Source: Serpens sp964410065 (GTDB lineage: Bacteria > Pseudomonadota > Gammaproteobacteria > Pseudomonadales > Pseudomonadaceae). Taken from it: a stretch of 64,000 nucleotides of DNA. This document shows positions 8,677 through 18,159 of the stretch, piece after piece. A program made the translations under genes and the position numbers. Every line of letters begins with the position of its first letter. Position 1 is the stretch's first letter. Below the pieces are notes generated by a model. The model did no database searches. It saw only the letters and a list, made by a program, of their open reading frames with translations, and had not been told where the DNA came from. The stretch is from positions 1-64,000 of the forward strand of contig CAYPFO010000003.1 in the NCBI GenBank assembly GCA_964410065.1, read 5' to 3'.

Positions 8677-9435
8677 ATGAGCATGAAAAAACAGGACGCC
8701 CTGCCGGAGATCGTACCTCGGCATGTGGCAATCATCATGGATGGGAATAACCGCTGGGCAAAGAAGCGCCTGTTGCCTGGTGTCGCCGGTCACAAGGCCG
8801 GCGTCGCTGCGGTGCGTGCAGCCATTGAGGTGTGTGTCGAGTCGGGTGTCGAAGTCTTGACGCTGTTCGCCTTCTCCAGTGAAAACTGGCAGCGCCCCGC
8901 TGAAGAGGTGAGTGCGCTGATGGAGCTATTTCTCAGTGCATTGCGCCGTGAGGCGAAAAAACTCAATGAAAACGACATCCGGCTGCGCATCATCGGTGAT
9001 CGTTCGCGCTTTCATCCGGAGTTGCAAGCCGCCATGCGCGAGGCAGAGGAACTCACCGCCGGGCATCGCCGTTTCGTGCTCCAGATCGCGGCCAATTATG
9101 GCGGCCAGTGGGACATCGTCCAGGCCGTGCAGCAGCTGGCTAGCCAGGTACAAGCTGGCGAGCTGCGTGCCGAGGACATCAGCGCTCCGCTGCTGCAAAG
9201 CGCCTTGAGCACAGCAGATCTGCCCTTGCCGGACTTGTGTATCCGTACCGGTGGAGAGCATCGCATCAGCAATTTTCTGCTCTGGCAGCTTGCTTATAGC
9301 GAACTGTATTTCTCCGATCTGTACTGGCCGGATTTCAAACACGAGGCCATGCGCAAGGCGCTGGCCAATTTCGCCACTCGCCAACGCCGCTTTGGCAAGA
9401 CTTGCGAGCAAGTGGCTGCGGAGTCGCATCGCTGA
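8677..9435 (+). CDS. uppS: Undecaprenyl diphosphate synthase (cis-prenyltransferase)
   Basis: A 252-residue enzyme that adds eight isopentenyl units in cis to farnesyl diphosphate, giving the C55 lipid carrier for peptidoglycan and O-antigen. The catalytic Asp is D22 in IIMDGNNRWAKKR, and LFAFSSENWQRP and the C-terminal DLCIRTGGEHRISNFLLWQ blocks, all family signatures, are intact. The 'EHR' in the last block replaces the 'EQR' often seen. It overlaps cdsA by one base (TGATG), and the order frr-uppS-cdsA-dxr-rseP-bamA is conserved in proteobacteria. Confidence 0.97.
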   Translation: MSMKKQDALPEIVPRHVAIIMDGNNRWAKKRLLPGVAGHKAGVAAVRAAIEVCVESGVEVLTLFAFSSENWQRPAEEVSALMELFLSALRREAKKLNENDIRLRIIGDRSRFHPELQAAMREAEELTAGHRRFVLQIAANYGGQWDIVQAVQQLASQVQAGELRAEDISAPLLQSALSTADLPLPDLCIRTGGEHRISNFLLWQLAYSELYFSDLYWPDFKHEAMRKALANFATRQRRFGKTCEQVAAESHR

Positions 9436-10250
9436 TGTTGAAACAACGAATTATTACCGCGCTGATCTTGCTGCCCATTGCCCTAGCGGGTTTTTTTCTG
9501 CTCGAGGGCGTGGCTTTCGCTCTATTCATCGGGGCGGTGGTGGTTCTCGGTGGGTGGGAGTGGGCGCGTCTGGCGGGGCTGCAGGGGCAATCGCAGCGTA
9601 TTGCCTATGCCCTGATAGTCGCCATTTTGCTTGGCTGGCTGCACCGCTTTCCGGTGCTGGCGGCGCCGGTACTGCTGCTGGGCGTCGCGTGGTGGCTGGT
9701 GGCGGTTGTCGCCGTGCTTAATTATCCCCGCAGTGCTGCCGCCTGGCAGGCGCTGCCGGTGCGACTGCTGATCGGGCTGTTGATTCTGCTACCTGCCTGG
9801 CAGGGGTTGATGCTGTTCAAGCAATGGCCCGAGGCCAATGGATTGATCCTTGCCGTGATGGTGTTGGTTTGGGTTGCGGATATCGGTGCTTATTTCAGCG
9901 GCCGGCGCTTCGGCAAAAACAAGCTGGCGCCGCAGGTCAGTCCTGGCAAGAGCTGGGAGGGCGTGTACGGCGGCTTGGCGGCCAGCCTGCTGGTCACTCT
10001 GGTGGTAGGACTGTCCCGTGATTGGTCGGGTTCTGCACTGCTGATCGCGTTGGCGGGCGCGGCCGTGGTGGTGCTGATCTCCGTCGTCGGCGATCTGACG
10101 GAAAGCATGTTCAAGCGCCAGGCCGGACTCAAGGACAGCAGCAACCTGCTCCCCGGACACGGCGGCGTGCTGGATCGCATCGACAGCCTGACTGCAGCCA
10201 TACCGGTATTCGCGGTACTGCTCTGGCTGGCCGGTTGGGGCAGTTTGTGA
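9435..10250 (+). CDS. cdsA: Phosphatidate cytidylyltransferase
   Basis: A 271-residue inner-membrane enzyme making CDP-diacylglycerol from phosphatidate and CTP, the branch point of phospholipid synthesis. Several hydrophobic segments span about 5-200. The C-terminal signature SMFKRQAGLKDSSNL, followed by PGHGGVLDRIDS, is complete, including the HGG and DRxD residues. The chosen ATG overlaps the uppS stop (TGATG). A start 33 nt upstream would add non-conserved residues. It overlaps the dxr start by 4 nt. Confidence 0.96.
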   Translation: MLKQRIITALILLPIALAGFFLLEGVAFALFIGAVVVLGGWEWARLAGLQGQSQRIAYALIVAILLGWLHRFPVLAAPVLLLGVAWWLVAVVAVLNYPRSAAAWQALPVRLLIGLLILLPAWQGLMLFKQWPEANGLILAVMVLVWVADIGAYFSGRRFGKNKLAPQVSPGKSWEGVYGGLAASLLVTLVVGLSRDWSGSALLIALAGAAVVVLISVVGDLTESMFKRQAGLKDSSNLLPGHGGVLDRIDSLTAAIPVFAVLLWLAGWGSL

Positions 10251-11434
10251 AGCCGCAACAGATTACTGTTCTGGGTGCGACCGGATCCATTGGCCTAAGC
10301 ACCCTTGATGTCTTGGCTCGCCATCCTCAGCGTTACGAGGTCTTCGCCTTGACCGGGTTTTCCCGGTTGGCCGAGCTCGAGGCGTTGTGCTTGCGTCATC
10401 GGCCGCAGTTTGCAGTGGTAGCCGATGAGGCTGCAGCGCGTGAGTTTAAGTCGCGTCTGCGTCTGGCTGGACTGAAAACCGAGGTGCTGGCGGGTGAGAC
10501 CGGGTTGTGCGCAGTGGCTGCCCATCCGGACGTGGATGCAGTCATGGCGGCGATTGTTGGTGCGGCGGGTTTGCAGCCCACCCTGGCCGCCGTCAGGGCT
10601 GGCAAGCGTGTGCTGTTGGCCAACAAGGAAGCACTGGTAATGTCCGGCGCCCTGTTCATGCAGGCGGTGCGCGAGCACAACGCTGTCTTGCTGCCGATCG
10701 ACAGTGAGCACAACGCAATCTTCCAGAGCTTGCCGCGGGATTTCGCTCGTGGGCTGTCGGCTGTGGGGGTGCAGCGTATTCTGCTCACCGCATCCGGTGG
10801 GCCATTTCGCGAACTGCCGGTGTTGGCCTTGGCCGATGTCACGCCCGAGCAAGCCTGCAAACATCCGAACTGGTCCATGGGGCGCAAGATTTCCGTGGAT
10901 TCGGCGAGCATGATGAACAAGGGGTTGGAGCTGATCGAGGCCTGCTGGCTGTTCGATGCCCGGCCCGAGCAGGTCGAAGTGGTGATCCACCCGCAGAGCG
11001 TGATTCATTCGCTGGTCGATTATGTTGACGGTTCGGTGCTTGCTCAGCTGGGTAACCCGGACATGCGCACCCCGATTGCTCATGCGCTGGCCTGGCCCGA
11101 GCGCATCGATGCCGGGGTGTCGGCCTTGGATCTGTTTAAAATCGCCCGGCTGGATTTCCAGGCTCCGGACGAACAGCGTTTTCCCTGCTTGCGCCTGGCG
11201 CGTCAGGCTGCGGAAGCGGGCGGCAGTGCCCCGGCCATGCTCAATGCTGCCAATGAGATGGCGGTCGCGGCGTTTCTCGAACGGCGTATCCGTTTCACCG
11301 AGATCGCGACTATTATCGAATTCGTACTGAACGCCGAGGCAGTTGTGTCGGTCGAAGCGCTGCAGGCGGTACTTCGGGCTGACAGTCGAGCCCGTGAATT
11401 GGTCCAGGGCTGGTTGCAACAGCACGGTTGTTGA
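10247..11434 (+). CDS. dxr: 1-deoxy-D-xylulose 5-phosphate reductoisomerase
   Basis: A 395-residue enzyme converting DXP to 2-C-methyl-D-erythritol 4-phosphate with NADPH, the second step of the MEP isoprenoid pathway. ispD and ispF of the same pathway also lie in this window. The NADPH loop LGATGSIGLSTLD is at about 9-21, the metal and substrate block LPIDSEHNAIFQ at about 146-157, and SVDSASMMNKGLELIE at about 215-230. The start is GTG at 10247, overlapping the cdsA stop (GTGA). No ATG nearby keeps the NADPH loop, so the GTG start is well supported. A much longer upstream reading lies inside cdsA. Confidence 0.96.
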   Translation: MKPQQITVLGATGSIGLSTLDVLARHPQRYEVFALTGFSRLAELEALCLRHRPQFAVVADEAAAREFKSRLRLAGLKTEVLAGETGLCAVAAHPDVDAVMAAIVGAAGLQPTLAAVRAGKRVLLANKEALVMSGALFMQAVREHNAVLLPIDSEHNAIFQSLPRDFARGLSAVGVQRILLTASGGPFRELPVLALADVTPEQACKHPNWSMGRKISVDSASMMNKGLELIEACWLFDARPEQVEVVIHPQSVIHSLVDYVDGSVLAQLGNPDMRTPIAHALAWPERIDAGVSALDLFKIARLDFQAPDEQRFPCLRLARQAAEAGGSAPAMLNAANEMAVAAFLERRIRFTEIATIIEFVLNAEAVVSVEALQAVLRADSRARELVQGWLQQHGC

Positions 11435-11487
11435 ATGGGCAGGAAGCGCCCAGGCATTGAAGCAGGGACTTGCTGCGGAGGATTTCG

Positions 11488-12840
11488 ATGAGTGCTGTTT
11501 ATATGATCGTGGGCACCTTGGTCGCCTTGGGCGTACTGGTGACATTCCACGAGTTCGGCCACTTCTGGGTGGCACGCCGTTGCGGCGTAAAAGTCCTGCG
11601 TTTTTCCGTCGGTTTCGGTACTCCGCTGGTGCGCTGGCATGATCGCCAGGGGACCGAGTTCGTGATTGCCGCCATTCCCTTGGGCGGCTACGTGAAAATG
11701 CTCGACGAGCGTGAGGCACCCGTGCCAGACGCGATGCTCGAGCAAGCCTTCAATCGCAAGACGGTGCGTCAGCGAATCGCCATCGTTTCTGCCGGGCCGA
11801 TTGCCAACTTCCTGCTTGCCTTGCTGTTCTTCTGGCTGCTGGCCATGCTCGGTTCGCAGCAGGTACGCCCGGTCATCGGGCACGTGGCACCGCACAGCCT
11901 GGCTGCCGAGGCCGGCCTGCAGGCGGGCCAGGAAATTCTCGCTGTGGACGGCAGCAGCACCATTGGTTGGGGCGCGGTCAATCTGCAACTGATCCGTCGG
12001 CTGGGGGAAACCGGCACGCTGGATATTCGTGTACGCGAACCGGGTAGCAGTGTCGAGCGCAACTATGCGCTGAGCCTGGCGGCCTGGCAGAGGGGGGTCG
12101 AAGAGCCTGATCCGCTGTCCGCGCTGGGTGTGCGCCCCTGGCGGCCACAGGTACCCGCCGTGCTCGCACAATTGGATCCCCAAGGACCAGCCGTTGCGGC
12201 GGGATTGCACAGCGGCGACAGGTTGCTGGCCATCAATGACGTCAAGGTGGATGACTGGCAGCAGTTGGTCGATGCCGTACGCCAGCGCCCTGGTCAGTCC
12301 GTGGTGTTCAGCGTCGAGCGCGATGGTCGTGTACAGCCGATCAACGTAACGCTGGCCAGCCGTGGCGAAGATGAAGCCCGTGTAGGCTATCTGGGCGCCG
12401 GCGCCACAGCGATCGACTGGCCGGCCGATATGCTGCGCGAAGTCAGTTATGGCCCCGTCGAGGCCGTCCTGCAAAGCATGCAGCGCACCTGGACCATGAG
12501 CCTGCTGACCCTTGATTCGCTGAAGAAAATGCTCTTCGGCGAGCTCTCAGTAAAAAACTTGAGCGGGCCGATAACGATTGCTAAAGTGGCCGGCACTTCG
12601 GCCCAGTCCGGGATAGCGGACTTCCTCAATTTTCTCGCTTATCTGAGCATTAGTCTGGGCGTTCTCAACCTGTTGCCGATCCCGGTGCTGGATGGTGGTC
12701 ACCTCCTGTTTTACCTGTGTGAATGGGTACGGGGCAAGCCGCTGCCGGAGCGCGTTCAGGCCTGGGGTATGCAGATAGGCATCAGTTTGGTCATCGGGGT
12801 GATGTTGCTGGCTCTGTTCAATGATTTGGGCAGACTGTAA
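11488..12840 (+). CDS. rseP: Site-2 membrane metalloprotease RseP (MucP)
   Basis: A 450-residue intramembrane zinc protease. In Pseudomonas the orthologue MucP cuts the anti-sigma factor MucA after AlgW, releasing AlgU and turning on envelope-stress and alginate genes. The zinc motif HEFGH is at residues 21-25 in the first membrane helix. Two PDZ domains fill about 110-310, and NLLPIPVLDGGHLL near 395-408 gives the third ligand. The chosen ATG has GGAGG 6 nt before it. An in-frame start 18 nt upstream is less likely. It precedes bamA by 62 nt. Confidence 0.96.
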   Translation: MSAVYMIVGTLVALGVLVTFHEFGHFWVARRCGVKVLRFSVGFGTPLVRWHDRQGTEFVIAAIPLGGYVKMLDEREAPVPDAMLEQAFNRKTVRQRIAIVSAGPIANFLLALLFFWLLAMLGSQQVRPVIGHVAPHSLAAEAGLQAGQEILAVDGSSTIGWGAVNLQLIRRLGETGTLDIRVREPGSSVERNYALSLAAWQRGVEEPDPLSALGVRPWRPQVPAVLAQLDPQGPAVAAGLHSGDRLLAINDVKVDDWQQLVDAVRQRPGQSVVFSVERDGRVQPINVTLASRGEDEARVGYLGAGATAIDWPADMLREVSYGPVEAVLQSMQRTWTMSLLTLDSLKKMLFGELSVKNLSGPITIAKVAGTSAQSGIADFLNFLAYLSISLGVLNLLPIPVLDGGHLLFYLCEWVRGKPLPERVQAWGMQIGISLVIGVMLLALFNDLGRL

Positions 12841-12902
12841 CGCGTCGCTGAATTCCAGATCCGCCTTCGGCCGATCTTCAACAGTCAAATAAAAAGGACT
12901 TC

Positions 12903-15296
12903 ATGAAACGCTTGCTACCAGCGGTGCTTGCCGCGCTCATGATTGCCGAGGTCCACGCTGACTCTTTCACCATCAACGACATCCGGGTCAACGGCCTGCA
13001 ACGTGTCTCGGCCGGGAGTGTATTCGGCGCCTTGCCGTTGAACGTGGGCGATCAGGTGGATGATCGCCGTCTGGTGGAAGCGACTCGCGAACTGTTCAAG
13101 ACCGGTTTTTTCCAGGACATCCAGCTCGGCCGTGATGGCAATGTGCTGGTGATCGATCTGGTGGAACGCCCCTCGATCTCCGGTATTGAAATCGTTGGCA
13201 ACAAGGCCATTGGTACCGACGACTTGCTCAAGGGGCTCCAGCAGTCCGGGCTGGCGGAAGGTGAGATTTTCCAGCGCGCCACCCTTGAGGGTGTGCGCAA
13301 CGAGCTGCAGCGCCAATACGTGTCGCAAGGGCGTTACTCGGCTGAAATCAAGACTGAAGTCGTGCCGCAACCGCGCAACCGCGTTGCCTTGAAAATCGAT
13401 ATCAATGAAGGCAGCGTCGCCTCCATCCGCCACATCAATATCGTCGGCAACAGCGTGTTTTCCGATGAAGAGCTAACCGACCTGTTCGAACTCAAGACCA
13501 GCAGTTGGTCATCGTTCTTCAAGAACAACGACAAATATGCCCGGGAAAAGCTTTCCGGCGACCTGGAACGTCTGCGTTCCTGGTACCTGGATCGCGGTTA
13601 TATCAACATGGATATTTCCTCGACCCAGGTGTCCATCACGCCGGACAAGAAGCATGTCTACATCACCGTCAATATCGATGAAGGCAAGAAATACAGCATC
13701 CGCGCCGTGCGGTTATCGGGTGATCTGAAGGTCCCGGAGTCTGAAATTCGCGCCTTGTTGCTGGTGCAGAAAGACCAGGTATTTTCGCGCAAGGTAATGA
13801 CCACCACCTCCGAGCTGCTGACCCGGCGCCTGGGCAATGAAGGTTATACCTTTGCCAACGTGAATGGTGTGCCGGAAGCTCACGATGAAGACAATACGGT
13901 CACGGTGACCTTCGTCGTTGATCCGGGCAAGCGTGCCTATGTCAATCGCATCAACTTCCGCGGCAATACCAAGACCGAGGATGAAGTGCTGCGCCGTGAG
14001 ATGCGGCAGATGGAAGGCGGCTGGGCCTCAACCTATTTGATCGACCAATCCAAGACCCGCCTGGAACGCCTGGGCTTCTTCCGCGAGGTCAACGTCGAAA
14101 CCCCGCAGGTGCCGGGCACCGACGACCAGATCGATGTGAACTACAGCGTTGAGGAGCAGCCCTCGGGTTCGATCATGGCCAGTATCGGCTTTGCGCAGAA
14201 CGCCGGTCTGATCCTGGGTGCTTCGATCAGCCAGAACAACTTCCTGGGTACCGGTAACCGCGTCAGCTTTGGTCTAACGCGTAGTGAGTACCAGGAGCGC
14301 TACAACTTCAGCTTCCTCGACCCTTATTGGACCGAGGACGGCGTCAGCCTGGGTTACAACGCCTTCTACCGCAAGACCGACTACGACGAGCTGGACTACA
14401 GCGTCTCCAGCTACTCGGTGAACAGTTATGGCCTGGGTATCAATTTTGGCTACCCGATCAGCGAATATTCACGTCTGAGCTACGGCCTGAGTGCGCAGCA
14501 GGACGAAATCGAAACAGGTAGCTACACGGTGGATGAAATCGTCGACTTCATCGATTCGGAAGGCGATTCCTACACCAACTACAAGGCCTCGATCGGCTGG
14601 TCGCAGTCGGCGTTGAACCGCGGCGTACTGGCGACGCGGGGGCATTCGCAAAGCTTGTCCGCGGAAATAACCCTGCCGGGCAGCGATCTGTCGTTCTACA
14701 AAGTCGACTACCGTGGGCAGTACTTCAAGCCGCTGGGCGACCAATACAGCCTGCGTTTCCACACCCAGCTCGGCTTTGGTGATGGTTTTGGCAATAGCGA
14801 CGGATTGCCCTTCTACGAGAACTATTACGCCGGGGGATTCAACTCGGTGCGCGGTTTCGAGGATGGCAGCCTGGGTCCGCGCAGTACGCCCAGTCGTGTG
14901 ACCAACGAGGCAGGTCAAGTTCTCTATGGTGTTCCGGACAGTAATGGGCGCTTTACCGACCCGGATCCGGACCCACTCCCTTTCGGTGGCAACGTGCTGA
15001 TCCAGGGCGGCGTCGAGCTACTGTTCCCCTTGCCGTTCGTCAAGGACCAGCGCTCGCTGCGCACCTCGCTGTTCTGGGACGTGGGTAACGTCTTCGATAC
15101 CCAGTGCAGTGCAGCGCGCGAGGCGCGTTATGAAAGTTGCGATATCGATTTCAACAACCTGGCCAGTTCGGTCGGTGTGGGGCTGACCTGGATCACCGCC
15201 ATGGGGCCATTGAGCTTCAGCCTGGCCAAACCGATCAAGGAACCGGAAGACGCCGATACCCAGATCTTCCAGTTCTCCCTTGGCCAGACGTTTTAA
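12903..15296 (+). CDS. bamA: Outer membrane protein assembly factor BamA
   Basis: A 797-residue Omp85 protein, the core of the complex that inserts beta-barrel proteins in the outer membrane. A 19-residue signal peptide ends in VHA before DSFTINDIRV. Five POTRA domains run to about residue 425 and a 16-strand barrel follows, with the VRGFEDGSLGP lid motif at about 655-665. The chain ends in phenylalanine (SLGQTF), the usual barrel C-terminus. Its substrate chaperone gene skp is next, and lipid A genes follow. The gene is full length with no disruption. Confidence 0.97.
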   Translation: MKRLLPAVLAALMIAEVHADSFTINDIRVNGLQRVSAGSVFGALPLNVGDQVDDRRLVEATRELFKTGFFQDIQLGRDGNVLVIDLVERPSISGIEIVGNKAIGTDDLLKGLQQSGLAEGEIFQRATLEGVRNELQRQYVSQGRYSAEIKTEVVPQPRNRVALKIDINEGSVASIRHINIVGNSVFSDEELTDLFELKTSSWSSFFKNNDKYAREKLSGDLERLRSWYLDRGYINMDISSTQVSITPDKKHVYITVNIDEGKKYSIRAVRLSGDLKVPESEIRALLLVQKDQVFSRKVMTTTSELLTRRLGNEGYTFANVNGVPEAHDEDNTVTVTFVVDPGKRAYVNRINFRGNTKTEDEVLRREMRQMEGGWASTYLIDQSKTRLERLGFFREVNVETPQVPGTDDQIDVNYSVEEQPSGSIMASIGFAQNAGLILGASISQNNFLGTGNRVSFGLTRSEYQERYNFSFLDPYWTEDGVSLGYNAFYRKTDYDELDYSVSSYSVNSYGLGINFGYPISEYSRLSYGLSAQQDEIETGSYTVDEIVDFIDSEGDSYTNYKASIGWSQSALNRGVLATRGHSQSLSAEITLPGSDLSFYKVDYRGQYFKPLGDQYSLRFHTQLGFGDGFGNSDGLPFYENYYAGGFNSVRGFEDGSLGPRSTPSRVTNEAGQVLYGVPDSNGRFTDPDPDPLPFGGNVLIQGGVELLFPLPFVKDQRSLRTSLFWDVGNVFDTQCSAAREARYESCDIDFNNLASSVGVGLTWITAMGPLSFSLAKPIKEPEDADTQIFQFSLGQTF

Positions 15297-15334
15297 TTCC
15301 CAGCAATAGCTTGACTACTACCTTGGAGTACACC

Positions 15335-15838
15335 GTGCGTAAGTTGACCCAATTGGTTGTGATCGCCACCGCCCTACTGGCGGCGCCGGCGTTCGCCGAG
15401 ATGAAGATTGCTGTTTTGAACTATCAGATGGCGCTGCTTGAATCCGATGCAGCCAAGCGCTACGCAGAGGATGCTGAGAAGAAATACGGTCCGCAGCTGA
15501 ATAAGCTCAAGACCCTTGAAGGCGATGCCAAGCGCATTCAGGATCGTCTGGTCAAGGAAGGCGACAAGCTGGCCACTGCCGAGCGTGAGCGTCTGGAGCT
15601 GGATTTCAAGCAGAAAGCCCGTGACTTCCAGTTCCAGTCCAAGGAACTGAACGAGTCCAAGGCCACTGCCGACCGCGAGATGCTGCAGCAGCTCAAGCCG
15701 AAGCTGGACAAGGCGGTCGAAGAAGTCCTCAAGAAAGGCAATTACGACTTGGTGCTCGAACGCGGTTCAGTGGTTGAAGTGAAGCCGCAGTTCGATATCA
15801 CCCGTCAAGTTATTGAGCGTATGAATCAGTTGCGTTGA
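15335..15838 (+). CDS. skp: Periplasmic chaperone Skp (OmpH)
   Basis: A 167-residue periplasmic holdase that carries unfolded outer membrane proteins to BamA. A 21-residue signal peptide ending APAFA precedes EMKIAVLNYQ. The rest is mostly charged helix, with a long coiled-coil arm at about 45-130, as in the jellyfish-shaped Skp trimer. The start is GTG at 15335, 39 nt after bamA; TTGGAG upstream serves as ribosome binding site. A longer reading that begins inside bamA has no signal peptide at its start and is rejected. Confidence 0.93.
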   Translation: MRKLTQLVVIATALLAAPAFAEMKIAVLNYQMALLESDAAKRYAEDAEKKYGPQLNKLKTLEGDAKRIQDRLVKEGDKLATAERERLELDFKQKARDFQFQSKELNESKATADREMLQQLKPKLDKAVEEVLKKGNYDLVLERGSVVEVKPQFDITRQVIERMNQLR

Positions 15839-15840
15839 AT

Positions 15841-16899
15841 ATGAAGTCTATTGTGTTCACCCTCGGCGAGCTCGCCGACCGTCTGGGCGCCACCGTACGG
15901 GGCGCCGCCGACAAATCGATTAGTGGCCTGGCCACCTTGCAGGATGCCGGCCCAGAGCAACTCAGTTTCCTGGCCAATCCGCAGTATCGGAAATACCTCG
16001 CGCAGACCCGGGCGGCGGCAGTCTTGCTGACTGCCGCGGATGCTGAAGGGTATCAAGGCGATGCGCTGATCGTAGCCAATCCCTACCTAGCCTATGCTGG
16101 GCTGTCGCATCTGTTCGATCGCAAGCCCAGGGCGTTACCCGGCGTGCATCCGAGCGCTGTGATCGCCGAGGATGCCCAGGTCGACCCGAGCGCCTGTATC
16201 GGTGCCTATGCGGTGATCGAAAGCGGCGTGCGCATCGGCGCCGACGCGAGCATCGGGGCGCATTGTTTCATCGGTGCCCGTTCCAGTATCGGTGCGGGTG
16301 GCTGGCTGGCTCCGCGCGTCACGGTGTATCACGACGTGATCATCGGCCAGCGTGTGGTTATCCAGTCGGGTGCGGTGATCGGCGGCGAAGGCTTCGGTTT
16401 TGCCAATGAAAAAGGCGTCTGGCAAAAAATTGCCCAGATTGGTGGCGTGACCATCGGCGACGACGTAGAGATTGGCGCGAACACCACTATAGACCGCGGT
16501 GCCCTGGCCGATACCCAGATTGGTGTCGGTGTGAAGCTCGATAATCAGATCATGATCGCCCACAACGTTCAGATCGGCGATCACACTGCCATGGCTGGCT
16601 GCTGCGGCATTTCCGGCAGCACCAAGATCGGCAAACACTGCATGATCGCGGGCGGCGTTGGCATGGTTGGGCACATCGAAGTGTGCGACAACGTGTTCGT
16701 CACCGGCATGACCATGGTGACGCGTTCCATCACCGAACCCGGCTCCTATTCCTCGGGCACGGCCATGCAGCCAGCGGCGGATTGGCGCAAAAGCGCGGCA
16801 CGTATTCGTCAGCTCGATGAAATGGCTCGTCGTTTGCAACAGTTGGAAAAGCGCCTGGCGGCAGTGACCCCGGGCGGGGATGCCTCATCTGAAGCTTGA
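15841..16899 (+). CDS. lpxD: UDP-3-O-(3-hydroxyacyl)glucosamine N-acyltransferase
   Basis: A 352-residue enzyme adding the second 3-hydroxyacyl chain to UDP-3-acyl-glucosamine, the third step of lipid A synthesis. An N-terminal uridine-binding domain contains LSFLANPQYRKYL at about 40-52. It is followed by a left-handed beta-helix of hexapeptide repeats, including GGEGFGFA and MIAHNVQIGDHTAM with the likely catalytic histidine. A C-terminal helix (RIRQLDEMARRLQQLEKRL) follows. A TTG two codons upstream overlaps the skp stop and is a possible alternative start, but ATG 15841 is preferred. Confidence 0.97.
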   Translation: MKSIVFTLGELADRLGATVRGAADKSISGLATLQDAGPEQLSFLANPQYRKYLAQTRAAAVLLTAADAEGYQGDALIVANPYLAYAGLSHLFDRKPRALPGVHPSAVIAEDAQVDPSACIGAYAVIESGVRIGADASIGAHCFIGARSSIGAGGWLAPRVTVYHDVIIGQRVVIQSGAVIGGEGFGFANEKGVWQKIAQIGGVTIGDDVEIGANTTIDRGALADTQIGVGVKLDNQIMIAHNVQIGDHTAMAGCCGISGSTKIGKHCMIAGGVGMVGHIEVCDNVFVTGMTMVTRSITEPGSYSSGTAMQPAADWRKSAARIRQLDEMARRLQQLEKRLAAVTPGGDASSEA

Positions 16900-16941
16900 C
16901 GTTTATGCATCCCTTTTTTGTTTTGTAAGGCTCTTTTGAAC

Positions 16942-17382
16942 ATGATGGACATCAACGAAATTCGCGAATACCTGCCACACCGATACCCGTTTCTGCTGGT
17001 GGATCGCGTGGTAGAGCTCGATGTGGAAGGCCAGAGCATTCGTGCCTACAAGAATGTCACTGTCAACGAGCCTTTTTTCAATGGTCATTTCCCCCAGCAT
17101 CCGATCATGCCGGGCGTATTGATCATCGAGGCCATGGCGCAGGCAGCCGGCCTGCTCGGTTTCAAGATGATGGATGCCAAGCCGAGCGATGGCACCCTGT
17201 ATTACTTTGTCGGCTCCGACAAACTGCGCTTCCGCCAGCCTGTGGTGCCGGGAGACCAGTTGATCCTCGAAGCGCGTTTTCTCAGTTCCAAGCGCGGCAT
17301 CTGGAAATTCGCCTGCGAGGCTTCGGTCGACGGCAAGCCAGTATGCTCGGCTGAAATCATTTGTGCGGAACGCAAGCTATGA
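16942..17382 (+). CDS. fabZ: 3-hydroxyacyl-ACP dehydratase FabZ
   Basis: A 146-residue hot-dog-fold enzyme that dehydrates 3-hydroxyacyl-ACP in fatty acid elongation and competes with LpxA and LpxD for 3-hydroxyacyl-ACP. The catalytic pair is H49 in NGHFPQHPIMPG and E63 in IIEAMAQ. The start MMDINEIREYLPHR matches Pseudomonas FabZ. An upstream in-frame start adds eight unconserved residues. The stop overlaps the lpxA start (ATGA), so the two competing uses of hydroxyacyl-ACP are translated together. Confidence 0.98.
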   Translation: MMDINEIREYLPHRYPFLLVDRVVELDVEGQSIRAYKNVTVNEPFFNGHFPQHPIMPGVLIIEAMAQAAGLLGFKMMDAKPSDGTLYYFVGSDKLRFRQPVVPGDQLILEARFLSSKRGIWKFACEASVDGKPVCSAEIICAERKL

Positions 17383-18155
17383 GTGAAATCGACCCGCGCG
17401 CAATCATCGATCCCAGTGCCAGATTGGCCGCTGATGTGGTGGTGGGGCCCTGGTCGATTATTGGCCCGGATGTGGAAATCGGCGAAGGTTCGGTCATCGG
17501 CCCTCACGTCGTGCTCAAAGGGCCAACGCGGATCGGCAGGCATAACCGCATCTTCCAGTTTTCGACCATTGGTGAAGACACCCCGGACCTGAAATACAAG
17601 GGTGAGCCGACGCGCCTGGTAATCGGCGATCACAACGTGATTCGCGAAGGTGTGACGATTCACCGCGGCACCGTGCAAGACCGCTCCGAGACCACCATTG
17701 GTGATCACAACCTGATAATGGCTTATACGCATATCGGCCATGATTGCGTCATTGGCAATCACTGCATTCTGGTCAATAACACAGCGCTCGCCGGGCACGT
17801 GATCATGGATGATTGGGCGATCCTGTCTGGTTATACCCTGGTGCATCAGTTCTGCCACATTGGCGCCCACAGCTTTTCCGGCATGGGTACCGCTATCGGC
17901 AAAGATGTGCCCGCATTTGTCACTGTGTTTGGTAATCCGGCCGAGGCGCGCAGCATGAACTTCGAAGGCATGCGCCGCCGTGGCTTTACCGATGAGGCCA
18001 TTCAGGCTCTGCGTCGCGCCTATAAAGTGGTTTACCGCCAAGGATTGACGGTCGATCAGGCCATGGCCCAACTGAGCGAGCCGGCGGCCCGCTATCCGGA
18101 AGTGGCGTTGTTCTGTAATTCGATTCGTCTCTCGACCCGCGGCATCACCCGCTAA
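17379..18155 (+). CDS. lpxA: UDP-N-acetylglucosamine acyltransferase
   Basis: A 258-residue trimeric hexapeptide-repeat enzyme that puts the first 3-hydroxyacyl chain on UDP-GlcNAc, opening lipid A synthesis. The catalytic histidine is H121 in THIGHDCVIG (E. coli H125). Repeats such as IGEGSVIGPHV run from about 10 to 190, followed by a helical C-terminal domain. The length equals that of P. aeruginosa LpxA. The start is set by the 4-nt overlap with fabZ. It lies four bases before lpxB. Confidence 0.98.
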   Translation: MSEIDPRAIIDPSARLAADVVVGPWSIIGPDVEIGEGSVIGPHVVLKGPTRIGRHNRIFQFSTIGEDTPDLKYKGEPTRLVIGDHNVIREGVTIHRGTVQDRSETTIGDHNLIMAYTHIGHDCVIGNHCILVNNTALAGHVIMDDWAILSGYTLVHQFCHIGAHSFSGMGTAIGKDVPAFVTVFGNPAEARSMNFEGMRRRGFTDEAIQALRRAYKVVYRQGLTVDQAMAQLSEPAARYPEVALFCNSIRLSTRGITR

Positions 18156-18159
18156 GCCC

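Noticed and set aside
10022..10246. N-terminal extension of dxr
   Set aside because: These residues are read within cdsA in another frame; the NADPH loop begins right after GTG 10247.
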